Part shown: in pieces, positions 33,590 through 45,600 of the stretch
Layout: each line of letters starts with the position of its first letter
Position numbering within the stretch: position 1 is the first letter of the stretch
Assembly (NCBI RefSeq): GCF_035083965.1
Contig: NC_089724.1
Location: forward strand, 253,001 to 317,000
DNA length: 64,000 bases
Direction of reading: 5' to 3'
Origin: Branchiostoma lanceolatum
Taxonomy: Eukaryota > Chordata > Leptocardii > Amphioxiformes > Branchiostomatidae
Made by a program: the position numbers and the translations under genes
The notes under the pieces: model-generated
Told to the model about the DNA's origin: nothing
The model's database searches: none
Seen by the model: only the letters and a program-made list of their open reading frames with translations

Positions 33590-36500
33590 ACATACATGCA
33601 TGTTCACTCTTCCATCCACATACATGTATGTTCACTCTCCCATCTACATACATGTATGTTCACTCTCCCAACTACATACATGTATGTTCACTCTCCCATC
33701 TACATACATGCATGTTCACTCTCCCACCTACATACATGCATGTTCCCTCTTCCATCTACATACATGTATGTTCACTCTCCCATCTACATACATGTATGTT
33801 CACTCTCCCACCTACATACATGCATGTTCACTCTCCCACCTACATACATGCATGTTCACTCTCCCATCTACATACATGCATGTTCACTCTCCCAACTACA
33901 TACATGCATGTTCACTCTCCCACCTACATACATGCATGTTCACTCTCCCACCTACATACATGCATGTTCACTCTCCCATCTACATACATGCATGTTCACT
34001 CTCCCACCTACATACATGCATGTTCACTCTCCCACCTACATACATGCATGTTCACTCTCCCACCTACATACATGCATGTTCACTCTCCCACCTACATACA
34101 TGCATGTTCACTCTCCCAACTACATACATGCATGTTCACTCTCCCACCTACATACATGCATGTTCACTCTCCCACCTACATACATGCATGTTCACTCTCC
34201 CATCTACATACATGCATGTTCACTCTCCCACCTACATACATGCATGTTCACTCTCCCATCTACATACATGCATGTTCACTCTCCCACCTACATACATGCA
34301 TGTTCACTCTCCCACCTACATACATGCATGTTCACTCTCCCATCTACATACATGCATGTTCACTCTCCCAACTACATACATGCATGTTCACTCTCCCACC
34401 TACATACATGCATGTTCACTCTCCCACCTACATACATGCATGTTCACTCTCCCATCTACATACATGCATGTTCACTCTCCCAACTACATACATGCATGTT
34501 CACTCTCCCACCTACATACATGTATGTTCACTCTCCCACCTACATACATGTATGTTCACTCTCCCACCTACATACATGCATGTTCACTCTCCCATCTACA
34601 TACATGTATGTCCACTCTCCCATCTACATACATGTATGTTCACTCTCCTATCTTCATACATGTATGTTCACTCTCCCATCTACATACATGCATGTTCACT
34701 CTCCCACCTACATACATGTATGTTCACTCTCCCATCTACATACATGCATGTTCACTCTCCCACCTACATACATGTATGTTCACTCTCCCATCTTCATACA
34801 TGTATGTTCACTCTCCCACCTACATACATGTATGTTCACTCTCCCATCTACATACATGTATGTTCACTCTCCCATCTACATACATGTATGTTCACTCTCC
34901 CACCTACATACATGTATGTTCACTCTCCCATCTACATACATGTATGTTCACTCTCCCATCTACATACATGTATGTTCACTCTCCCACCTACATACATGTA
35001 TGTTCATTCTCCCACCTACATATATGTATGTTCACAGTCCCATCTGCATACATGTATGTTCACTCTCCCATCTACATACATGTTCGCTCTCCCATCTACA
35101 TACATGTATGTTCGCTCTCCCATCTACATACATGTATGTTCACTCTCCCATCTACATACATGTATGTTCACTCTCCCATCTACATACATATATGTTCACT
35201 CTCCCACCTACATATATGTATGTTCACTCTCCCACCTACATACATGCATGTTCACTCTCCCATCTACATACATGTATGTCCACTCTCCCACCTACATACA
35301 TGCATGTTCACTCTCCCATCTACATACATGTATGTTCACTCTCCCATCTACATACATGTATGTCCACTCTCCCACCTACATACATGTATGTCCACTCTCC
35401 CACCTACATACATGTATGTCCACTCTCCCATCTACATACATGTATGTCCACTCTCCCATCTACATACATGTATGTCCACACTCCCATCTACATACATGTA
35501 TGTCCACTCTCCCACCTACATACATGTATGTTCACTCTCCCATCTACATACATGTATGTTCACTCTCCCATCTACATACATGTATGTTCACTCTCCCATC
35601 TACATACATGTATGTTCACTCTCCCATCTACATACATGTATGTTCACTCTCCCATCTACATACATGCATGTCCACTCTCCCATCTACATACATGTATGTT
35701 CACTCTCCCATCTACATACATGTATGTTCACTCTCCCACCTACATATATGTATGTCCACTCTCCCACCTTCATACATGCATGTTCACTCTCCCACCTACA
35801 TACATGCATGTTCACTCTCCCATCTACATACATGTATGTCCACTCTCCCATCTACATACATGTATGTCCACCCTCCCACCTACATACATGTATGTTCACT
35901 CTCCCATCTACATACATGTATGTTCACTCTCCCATCTACATACATGTATGTCCACTCTCCCACCTACATACATGTATGTTCACTCTCCCACCTACATACA
36001 TGCATGTTCACTCTCCCATCTACATACATGTATGTCCACTCTCCCATCTACATACATGTATGTCCACTCTCCCACCTACATACATGTATGTTCAACCTCC
36101 CACCTACATACATGTATGTTCACTCTCCCATCTTCATACATGTATGTTCACTCTCCCATCTACATACATGTATGTTCACTCTCCCATCTTCATACATGTA
36201 TGTTCACTCTCCCATCTACATACATGTATGTTCACTCTCCCATCTACATATATGTATGTTCACTCTCCCACCTACATACATGTATGTTCACTCTCCCATC
36301 TACATACATGTATGTTCACTCTCCCATCTACATATATGTATGTTCACTCTCCCATCTTCATACATGTATGTTCACTCTCCCATCTACATACATGTATGTT
36401 CACTCTCCCATCTACATATATGTATGTTCACTCTCCCACCTACATATATGTATGTTAACTCTCCCACCTACATATATGTATGTTCACTCTCCCATCTACA

Positions 36501-37537
36501 TATATGTATGTTCACTCTCCCATCTACATACATGTATGTTCACTCTCCCATCTACATACATGTATGTTCACTCTCCCATCTACATATATGTATGTTCACT
36601 CTCCCACCTACATATATGTATGTCCACTCTCCCACCTACATATATGTATGTTCACTCTCCCACCTACATATATGTATGTCCACTCTCCCACCTACATATA
36701 TGTATGTCCACTCTCCCACCTACATATATGTATGTTCACTCTCCCATCTACATATATGTATGTTCACTCTCCCATCTACATACATGCATGTTCACTCTCC
36801 CATCTACATATATGTATGTTCACTCTCCCATCTACATACATGTATGTTCACTCTCCCATCTACATACATGTATGTTCACTCTCCCATCTACATACATGTA
36901 TGTTCACTCTCCCATCTACATACATGTATGTTCACTCTCCCATCTACATACATGTATGTTCACTCTCCCATCTACATATATGTATGTTAACTCTCCCATC
37001 TACATACATGTATGTTCACTCTCCCATCTACATACATGTATGTTCACTCTCCCATCTTCATACATGTATGTTCACTCTCCCATCTACATACATGTATGTT
37101 CACTCTCCCATCTACATACATGTATGTTCACTCTCCCACCTACATACATGCATGTTCACTCTCCCATCTACATACATGTATGTTCACTCTCCCATCTACA
37201 TACATGTATGTTCACTCTCCCATCTACATACATGTATGTTCACTCTCCCATCTACATACATGTATGTTCACTCTCCCATCTACATACATGTATGTTCACT
37301 CTCCCATCTACATATATGTATGTTCACTCTCCCATCTACATACATGTATGTTCACTCTCCCATCTACATATATGTATGTTAACTCTCCCATCTACATACA
37401 TGTATGTTCACTCTCCCACCTACATACATGCATGTTCACTCTCCCATCTACATATATGTATGTTAACTCTCCCATCTACATACATGTATGTTCACTCTCC
37501 CATCTACATACATGTATGTTCACTCTCCCATCTACAG
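33590..37537 (+). repeat. 28-bp minisatellite (about 141 copies) ending at a splice acceptor
   Basis: The unit has a pyrimidine tract (TTCACTCTCCCATCTACA) and a palindromic core (ACATACATGTATGT). The core comes in three versions, with cores CATGCATG, ACATGT or ATATAT, enriched in the 5', middle and 3' parts respectively. All three plus-strand frames are stop-free because 28 is not a multiple of 3, so the open frames of up to 1360 codons are artefacts. The last unit reads CTCTCCCATCTACAG and is the acceptor of the terminal exon. Confidence 0.97.
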
Positions 37538-37601
37538 GTACAGCGAGGATGAAGTTCCTGAGGGAGCGGACACCAGCGCCAGCTGCTTGGAGTTGATCTG
37601 A
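37538..37601 (+). CDS. Gene 1 terminal coding exon
   Basis: One base completes the AGG codon split at 17130. Then it encodes YSEDEVPEGADTSASCLELI and a TGA stop (37599-37601). The acceptor is CATCTACAG, formed by the last 28-bp repeat unit. Phase 2 matches the NACHT-LRR exon exactly. The acidic tail follows the last LRR and has no domain. The call rests on phase and splice-site fit, since the exon is too short for homology. Confidence 0.75.
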
Positions 37602-38480
37602 TTCTACAGCAGAGTTTATAAGGTCAAAGCATTGAGTATATTTAGAAATGAGCCTTGGCAAATATTTTGTGGTTTTGGCTGGTCTTGCTGCATGAACTTT
37701 AGTGTCTGCATTATGTTTTACATAGTACGTATCTTCTGTTTTCATGCTTTTGATAAAGATCAAATGGTTCAGTGGTGATTCAGTCTGTGCAGGTAAAGCT
37801 GGGCACCCTGATCAGCAGTTTGAGTTAGGCGCACCAGTAAACACGGCATCTCAAAAAGTTCGCTCTGCCCGGAGTCAAACTTTCATTCTGTTTGCTATAT
37901 AAAGTTATGTGCCTTATATAATTGATCGCACTATTCAAGTCAGCAAACCGTCTCAGTCTGTGACAGCTTCACACTTGGGACTGAAGTCATTCGAAAAGTA
38001 CTTTTACCTTTAGACTAAAGGACTGGCTTATTAAGGATGTGGGTTCTGACTGCATCACATGTTCACTTTTCCACCTACAGGGCCCGGAGTAGCTGTTATT
38101 GTCACTACTGTGGTTCTACATCAGGGCCAGCTGCTCAGAGCTGTTACCATGGAGATTCTACACTAGCACCAGCTACTTGAGGTTATCATGTATAAACTTA
38201 CTGTTCCCAAGCCATGATGTCTGCCAGTTCAGAGAACAGAATGATATGACAAAGATATGAGATGTTGGGAACATTGCATGTGGGAAGATTGTTGACAAAT
38301 GATTTACTTTGTACATGGAAATAGCGTAATACATCTTCATCATTACTTTTTGTATACAGAAGTAGCGTAGTTAATCTTTATGATGGTATAGTTTGGTGTT
38401 ATGATAAAAGAATCATGTTGTGTTTTGAGATGTGCCTTTGGTTTGATTAGGTTAAATTTCTATACATGTACATATTTGAA
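37602..38480 (+). other. Gene 1 3' UTR region with two terminal-exon look-alikes
   Basis: 38059-38080 repeats the repeat-unit acceptor (GTTCACTTTTCCACCTACAG). 38117-38150 and 38160-38190 each resemble the terminal exon core GACACCAGCGCCAGCTGCTT (as CATCAGGGCCAGCTGCTC and CACTAGCACCAGCTACTT). They look like decayed tandem copies of acceptor plus exon. Confidence 0.5.
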
Positions 38481-38489
38481 GTTACAAAG

Positions 38490-39190
38490 TTTGTTTGTGG
38501 GACTGGTCTAAGTTTGTAGTTTGTAGGACAGGTATGAAATGTAGTTTTTGGATGGATTTGACATCTTGTAGTTTGTGGAACAGATTTGATATTTTGTGGG
38601 ACTGGTTTTAAATTTGTAGTGACTGTCATATTTTGTAGTTTGTAGGTCTGGTTTTATATTTTGTAGTTTGTGGTACTGGTTTAAAAGTTTGTAGTTTGTA
38701 GGACAGGTTTTGAATTTTGTATCTTGTGGGACTGGCTTTAAATTTTGTAGTTTGTAAAGGGGGTTTGAATTTTGTGGGACTTTTTAAATTTTGCAGTTTT
38801 TTGGATTCTGGATTGGTTTTCAATTTATTTGTAGTTAGTGGGATCAGTTTTAGATTTTGTAGTTTGTAGGTCTGGCTTTAAATTCTGTAGTTTGTGGAAC
38901 AGATTTTATATTATGTACATGTACTAGTTTGTAGGTCTTGTTTTATAGTTTGTAGGTCTGGTTTTGAATTTGTGTTTTGTGGGACAGGTTTTAGATGTTG
39001 TAGTTTATGAGTCAGAGTGGTTTGAATGTTGTATTTTGTTGGAATTGTTTTATATTTTGTGGTACTGGTTCTGAATGTTGTAGTTTGCGGGACTGCTTTT
39101 GAATTTTGTAGTTTGCAGGACTGGTTTAAAATTTTGTACACTATGGGAATGATTTTGTAGTTTGTGGAAATAGTTTGAAATTTTGTAATC
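38490..39190. repeat. Degenerate TG-rich tandem repeat
   Basis: Loose repetition of 'TTTTGTAGTTTGTGGGACTGG' style motifs about every 34-38 bases, strongly diverged. Minus-strand open frames here are artefacts. Confidence 0.8.
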
Positions 39191-39671
39191 TGTGGTGTAT
39201 TAGGATGCTACTTAATAGGATTTTGGTCAGGGGAAATATTGGGTTTCCAGTGAGATTGGTAGACTTAGAGATGCAGCTATCATTGGTCAGTGGTAATTGC
39301 TGCAAATGTTTGTGAATATTGAAAAGGAAGGATATTATACAGGGCTGGAAATATTTGTACCAATTGAAACAAATAATGATGAGGATTTTCGGTGATGAAA
39401 ATGATTTATGTGATAATAATCATTCTGGTATCATTTGTAACTTAAAATGATTTCAAAATATAATCCCTTGGGCATGTATAATCAATTATAGGATGATTGT
39501 GTGAAATTGTAGGTTTAGTTGCTTCTGAAGACAATTATAACTAAGATGTATTCCTAAATGGGTGGATATGTCAGTTACATGTACAATAACTTGTGTGTTC
39601 AATTACTACATTTTCATGTTACTATACCGTGTTTGTTTTATGACTAAGCTTTACGTGTGACTTTATGTTAT

Positions 39672-39770
39672 ACTAACCTCCATTAACATTAGTCCGTCAG
39701 GTTACATAAATCCGCCACTTTGAAAAACAGTGGGTTTGAGAGATCTCTAGTACAGCACACCCCCATCAGT
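39672..39770 (+). repeat. Interspersed repeat, also inverted at 63247-63360
   Basis: TAACCTCCATTAACATTA, then GGTTACATAAATCC and GAGAGATCTCTAGT, recur in reverse complement at 63247-63360. They are two copies of one non-autonomous element end. Confidence 0.75.
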
Positions 39771-40442
39771 CTATCTGAGGTACCAGTATCCCAGTCTGAA
39801 ACTAGAAGTTTTTCCCTGGCAACTTAAATAACGTGCATTTCAGTACATGCAGCCAATTCCGGGGCAGAAGAACAAAATCTTCACGGCTCAAGCATTGAAC
39901 AGCGGCTAAAATTACCCAAAAGCATGAGTATTTTTTGGGTGTTAAATTTCACATTACAGCATCAGGTTGATGCCATTCCCTGTAAGTTCTCCTGATTTGC
40001 TAGCCCCTTTGTACACTGTCATGTGAACTGTGGCACCGGAAGGCAGATGCACTCCCATCAGCTGCCAGTCTTAATCAATCGTTGTGTCAAGTCATCTTCA
40101 TCATGTATTTGTAAACTGGACTCTATGAGAACAGTTTGAATCATATCTTAAAGTAAATAATCTTCATAGTTTAAGAAAAAGGTATATACATATACATAGC
40201 GTCATGCTGTTGGAAAATAATCTTAATAGTGGTACTCAACATTACTTAAAAATTACATTGTGTCTTTTAGATTTAAGCTTTTATTTGTGTTATTAAAGGT
40301 AAATTTTCATACTAGTCTTATAGCTTGTAAATATTGGAATACAAAAACCATGTTCTGCTGAGCAAAAATGATCACACCTATACAGCACCGTGCTGCATGT
40401 TCAGAACATCTCACAGCATAGACTCCACTTTTGGGCACTACT
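39771..40442. other. Intergenic sequence between convergent genes, no feature seen
   Basis: No exon or named repeat. Confidence 0.5.
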
Positions 40443-40662
40443 ACTGTAAATGCATTTAAGTTCGTGTGGTTTTTATTTCGCGGTAGGGAGAAAATTGAGT
40501 GTTTGCGGTGGTTTTAAGTTTGCGTTTGAAACAATAGTAGCGCTCAGTAACAGACATCGGTGGACAAAAAGTTTCGCGGTGGTTTTAAGTTCGCGCTGAA
40601 AGTTCACCGCGAAAACCGCGAACATAAAACCACCGCAATTTACAGTATATGCATTTACAGTA
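40443..40662. mobile_element. MITE with ACTGTAAAT ends
   Basis: The ends ACTGTAAATGCATTTAAG and CAATTTACAGTATATGC are inverted, and the interior has repeated GCGGTGGTTTTAAGTT blocks with inverse ACCGCGAAAACCGCG. No coding capacity. Confidence 0.7.
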
Positions 40663-40706
40663 TATGCCAGTCTGATTAGGAAGGATCCCAGGAAAATCAT
40701 AGAATA

Positions 40707-40898
40707 TGAGGGGTGATCAATGAGATCTTGGCCTCACCCAGACATAAGGTGCACAACTCTAATTGTAAAGTAACGATCACAATGATTTTAATTTTGGTAT
40801 ACAGTGATAAAAGACTTTAAACGCTTTAACCATGCCCTGAAATTTGTGTTGTGTACCTTATTTCTGGCTGAGGCCGGGAACTTATTGATCACCACTCG
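40707..40898. mobile_element. Mariner-like MITE flanked by TA
   Basis: Terminal inverted repeats of about 50 bases (TGAGGGGTGATCAAT and inverse ATTGATCACCACTCG). Both ends abut TA (40705-40706, 40899-40900), the Tc1/mariner target duplication. Same family as 9380-9434. Confidence 0.75.
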
Positions 40899-41399
40899 TA
40901 CAGGAGACTGTTGGACTGCAGATAACCACGTTTTTAGGTCTTGTATGTAGTAAAACTGGTGGTTTCAGGGATAAATGATAGAAATGATAACAAGCTGAAA
41001 TGATAATAAAATATTCTGGTAATGCTAGGGGATATTAATGGTGTTTTGAGAAAGTACTGTATATTTTAAAGACAATTTTGGTGACAAATAAAACAGGGTG
41101 AAAAATGCAAAGATAGTCACTGCTTGTTTGACAATGCCTCTATTATTCTATAGATTACCCACATGCTGATTTTCATTATCAACAAGAACGTTCCATGAAA
41201 GCCGCCATGAAGCTAGAAGACCGCAGTAATAATGACATAAGGGTGAAGTAGTGATGACGTGAAGGTCACCAGGGGAAAAATTGTAACATCAACAGTTCTA
41301 AACCAAGTCAGGTTTCCTCCGAAACCAAACCAGACTCACTGAACTGTCGTGTGATGTTTATTAAGGAAGTTAAGCAGAATTTCTGATCCACTGCAGCTG

Positions 41400-41720
41400 A
41401 TATAGAAATGAAGACATGAGGTCGTGGAACTGCAGTTTTAAGTTCTGTTTTATTTCTATTCTTAAGTTTTGTATCCCATAATGTGTCTTAAAAATCCTTA
41501 TAATTATTGGGGCTACATAATTATTCAACTAAGTCTTAGACTCTACATAGACTGTGTTGTAGGACTTACATGTTTATGAAGATATGAGGTCGTGGAACTG
41601 TAGTTTTAGTTCTGTTTTATTTCTTTTCTTGAGTTTTGCATTTCATCATTTGTCTTAAATCATTGCTGGTCAGGAAAAACATAATTATTTAACTTAGAAA
41701 ACACTCTACACAGAGTTCTT
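41400..41720. repeat. 168-bp direct duplication in the SAMM50 3' UTR region
   Basis: 41410-41480 and 41578-41650 are direct copies (GAGGTCGTGGAACTG, TTCTGTTTTATTTC). Read on the minus strand each contains GAAATAAAACAG. Confidence 0.8.
41616..41621 (-). terminator. SAMM50: Candidate SAMM50 polyadenylation signal
   Basis: AATAAA on the minus strand, about 480 bases past the SAMM50 stop. A second copy from the duplication is at 41449-41454. The position is plausible; usage is unknown. Confidence 0.4.
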
Positions 41721-42102
41721 GGGAGGACTCACACTTTGGACTTCAGTAATTTCAAACAGAAAATTCAGCGTTACAGTTATTTTGTTAAGTCCTCTTGATA
41801 TGAGTACGTCACTGAATTATGTCCTCTCGGACCTTAAATTTACAAATTCTGCTAAAGTCTGACAAGTTTCTGTCCCAACGTCTAAAACGGACTAACTCTT
41901 CGGTTCCTGGCCCTGATTGTGTTCCAAACTCGAGAAAAGTCTCAAAAGTTCTCTCATCTGAAATGTTGTTCACTCTCCCCGTCAAGTCATATTCATGATT
42001 CTCACCCCGTTGGGCAATGGTACAACCCAACACTTGCAGACAAACAATGTACTCCTGTTGGACTGTGGGCTGTTCCATTCTCCTGAAGGGTTGTGGTGTT
42101 GA

Positions 42103-42148
42103 TCACAGGAAGGTGACACCGACCCCCAGCTGCACACTTTCACTCACT
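42103..42148 (-). CDS. SAMM50: SAMM50 last exon (beta-signal and stop)
   Basis: Acceptor gtttacttcag on the minus strand. One base completes the Lys codon split at 47963. It then encodes VSESVQLGVGVTFL and TGA. The end fits the mitochondrial beta-signal (polar-x-Gly-x-x-hydrophobic-x-hydrophobic: QLGVGVTF). The length and end match the known SAMM50 C-terminus. Found by phase and motif, since it is only 15 codons long. Confidence 0.85.
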
Positions 42149-42689
42149 CTGAAGTAAACAACAAACAACACGACATATAAACAACAAAAAGTGCACCTTG
42201 TAAACAACCAAAAATGAATTAAAAATTATGGAAAGCTCGTGGCGAAACAATCCTGTGCCTGGAAACAAGTTGGACATTCAAAGATAAACTTTTCTACTCT
42301 GAACAGTAGAATATTTCCTAAAATGTTATCTGACACGATGTGAAAATCAGAATGTCCCGTCTTTCAGGTTGACATGAAACATCAGGGGCAACATTTGCAG
42401 CTGTTCCTTTGAAAAAGATTAGAATTGGTGATTTTCTAGAAAAGGGTAAAGCCTTTGAGGCCGTATGGGCAGTGGGCTGTTATCCACTGTGCCTAGGGGG
42501 CAGTACTGGAAGGCGGAGCCCATCCCTCTCCTTGCACCGCCTCTTTACCTCCCCAATCAAAGTCAGGTAAACATTTTCGGAGTGAGGAAAGTTGAGCAAA
42601 GTGTCTTTTCATTAAGGACAGAACGTCTAGCCAGGACTGAAACGTATCTCGATCTTGTAGCCACTAGCCACGCCACTAGGCCAAAGACC

Positions 42690-45600
42690 TTAAGAATAAG
42701 AAAACCTCTTTACTCCCCCCCCCCCAAGTCTAAGGTCTGTAAGAATAAGAAAGCCTTACTTGTCCCCCGTCCTGGCCCCCCCCTGGTATACAGTAGTTCA
42801 GCTGATTAAGAATGAGAAAGCCTTACTTGTCCCCCGTCCTGGCCCCCCCCTGGTACGCAGTAGTTCAGCTGATTAAGAATGAGAAAGCCTTACTTGTCCC
42901 CCGTCCTGGCCCCCCCTGGTATACAGTAGTTCAGCTGATTAAGAATGAGAAAGCCTTACTTGTCTCCCGTCCTGGCCCCCCCTGGTATGCAGTAGTTCAG
43001 CTGATTAAGAATGAGAAAGCCTTACTTGTCTCCCGTCCTGGCCCCCCCCGGTATGCAGTAGTTCAGCTGATTAAGAATAAGAAAGCCTTACTTGTCCCCC
43101 GTCCTGGCCCCCCCCTGGTATACAGTAGTTCAGCTGATTAAGAATGAGAAAGCCTTACTTGTCCCCCGTCCTGGCCCCCCCCTGGTACGCAGTAGTTCAG
43201 CTGATTAAGAATAAGAAAGCCTTACTTGTCCCCCGTCCTGGCCCCCCCTGGTATACAGTAGTTCAGCTGATTAAGAATAAGAAAGCCTTACTTGTCCCCC
43301 GTCCTGGCCCCCCCTGGTATGCAGTAGTTCAGCTGATTAAGAATAAGAAAGCCTTACTTGTCTCCCGTCCTGGCAACCCCTGGTATACAGTAGTTCAGCT
43401 GATTAAGAATAAGAAAGCCTTACTTGTCCCCCGTCCTGGCCCCCCCTGGTATACAGTAGTTCAGCTGATTAAGAATGAGAAAGCCTTACTTGTCTCCCGT
43501 CCTGGCCCCCCCTGGTATACAGTAGTTCAGCTGATTAAGAATGAGAAAGCCTTACTTGTCTCCCGTCCTGGCCCCCCCCGGTATACAGTAGTTCGGCTGA
43601 TTAAGAATAAGAAAGCCTTACTTGTCTCCCGTCCTGGCCCCCCCTGGTATACAGTAGTTCAGCTGATTAAGAATGAGAAAGCCTTACTTGTCCCCCGTCC
43701 TGGCCCCCCCCTGGTATACAGTAGTTCGGCTGATTAAGAATAAGAAAGCCTTACTTGTCTCCCGTCCTGGCCCCCCCTGGTATGCAGTAGTTCAGCTGAT
43801 TAAGAATGAGAAAGCCTTACTTGTCTCCCGTCCTGGCCCCCCCCGGTATGCAGTAGTTCAGCTGATTAAGAATAAGAAAGCCTTACTTGTCCCCCGTCCT
43901 GGCCCCCCCTGGTATACAGTAGTTCGGCTGATTAAGAATAAGAAAGCCTTACTTGTCTCCCGTCCTGGCCCCCCCTGGTATGCAGTAGTTCAGCTGATTA
44001 AGAATAAGAAAGCCTTACTTGTCCCCCGTCCTGGCCCCCCCTGGTATACAGTAGTTCAGCTGATTAAGAATAAGAAAGCCTTACTTGTCTCCCGTCCTGG
44101 CCCCCCCTGGTATACAGTAGTTCAGCTGATTAAGAATAAGAAAGCCTTACTTGTCTCCTGTCCTGGCCCCCCCTGGTATACAGTAGTTCAGCTGATTAAG
44201 AATAAGAAAGCCTTACTTGTCTCCCGTCCTGGCCCCCCCTGGTATGCAGTAGTTCAGCTGATTAAGAATAAGAAAGCCTTACTTGTCTCCCGTCCTGGCC
44301 CCCCCTGGTATACAGTAGTTCAGCTGATTAAGAATAAGAAAGCCTTACTTGTCCCCCGTCCTGGCCCCCCCTGGTATACAGTAGTTCAGCTGATTAAGAA
44401 TAAAAAAGCCTTACTTGTCTCCCGTCCTGGCCCCCCCTGGTATACAGTAGTTCAGCTGATTAAGAATAAGAAAGCCTTACTTGTCTCCCGTCCTGGCCCC
44501 CCCTGGTATGCAGTAGTTCAGCTGATTAAGAATAAGAAAGCCTTACTTGTCCCCCGTCCTGGCCCCCCTGGTATGCAGTAGTTCAGCTGATTAAGAATAA
44601 GAAAGCCTTACTTGTCTCCCGTCCTGCCCCCCCTGGTATGCAGTAGTTCAGCTGATTAAGAATGAGAAAGCCTTGCTTGTCCCCCGTCCTGGCCCCCCCT
44701 GGTATACAGTAGTTCAGCTGATTAAGAATGAGAAAGCCTTACTTGTCCCCCGTCCTGGCCCCCCCTGGTATGCAGTAGTTCAGCTGATTAAGAATGAGAA
44801 AGCCTTGCTTGTCCCCCGTCCTGGCTCCCCTGGTATGCAGTAGTTCAGCTGATTAAGAATGAGAAAGCCTTACTTGTCCCCCGTCCTGGCCCCCCCTGGT
44901 ATGCAGTAGTTCAGCTGATTAAGAATGAGAAAGCCTTACTTGTCCCCCGTCCTGGCCCCCCATGGTATGCAGTAGTTCAGCTGATTAAGAATAAGAAAGC
45001 CTTACTTGTCCCCCGTCCTGGCCCCCCTGGTATGCAGTAGTTCAGCTGATTAAGAATAAGAAAGCCTTACTTGTCTCCCGTCCTGCCCCCCCTGGTATGC
45101 AGTAGTTCAGCTGATTAAGAATGAGAAAGCCTTGCTTGTCCCCCGTCCTGGCCCCCCCTGGTATACAGTAGTTCAGCTGATTAAGAATGAGAAAGCCTTA
45201 CTTGTCCCCCGTCCTGGCCCCCCCTGGTATGCAGTAGTTCAGCTGATTAAGAATGAGAAAGCCTTACTTGTCCCCCGTCCTGGCCCCCCCTGGTATACAG
45301 TACGTAGTTCAGCTGATTAAGAATGAGAAAGCCTTACTTGTCCCCCGTCCTGGCCCCCCTGGTATGCAGTAGTTCAGCTGATTAAGAATGAGAAAGCCTT
45401 GCTTGTCCCCCGTCCTGGCTCCCCTGGTATGCAGTAGTTCAGCTGATTAAGAATGAGAAAGCCTTACTTGTCCCCCGTCCTGGCCCCCCCTGGTATGCAG
45501 TAGTTCAGCTGATTAAGAATGAGAAAGCCTTACTTGTCCCCCGTCCTGGCTCCCCTGGTATGCAGTAGTTCAGCTGATTAAGAATGAGAAAGCCTTGCTT

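Larger units (their letters stand above)
313..37601 (+). other. Gene 1 span: ANK-KAP NTPase-NACHT-LRR gene (13 visible exons)
   Basis: Exons chained here: 313-420, 3551-3728, 4342-4509, 4759-5491, 6129-6210, 6352-6516, 6961-7095, 7618-7745, 8043-8463, 8620-8895, 9566-9689, 13893-17130, 37538-37601. Every junction is GT-AG and every phase matches its neighbour. The summed coding length is 5820 nt (1939 residues plus stop). Approximate residue layout: ankyrin-like 1-95, KAP NTPase about 100-840 with four membrane helices, NACHT about 900-1250, LRRs about 1400-1919, then a short acidic tail. The joint between 9689 (phase 1) and 13893 is what makes this one gene. No other coding exon is visible in the 4.2 kb between them, and the KAP exon ends in a good donor that needs a partner. 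The alternative is two genes, with the NLR starting at ATG 13850. Any exon upstream of 313 lies outside the window. Confidence 0.6.

Noticed and set aside
33265..37596. Open frames of 300 to 1360 codons (MYVHSPIYIHVCSLSHLHTC-type)
   Set aside because: They run through the 28-bp tandem array in all three plus frames with a 28-residue period. Stop-free repeat units explain them, and the region is intronic between two exons of gene 1.
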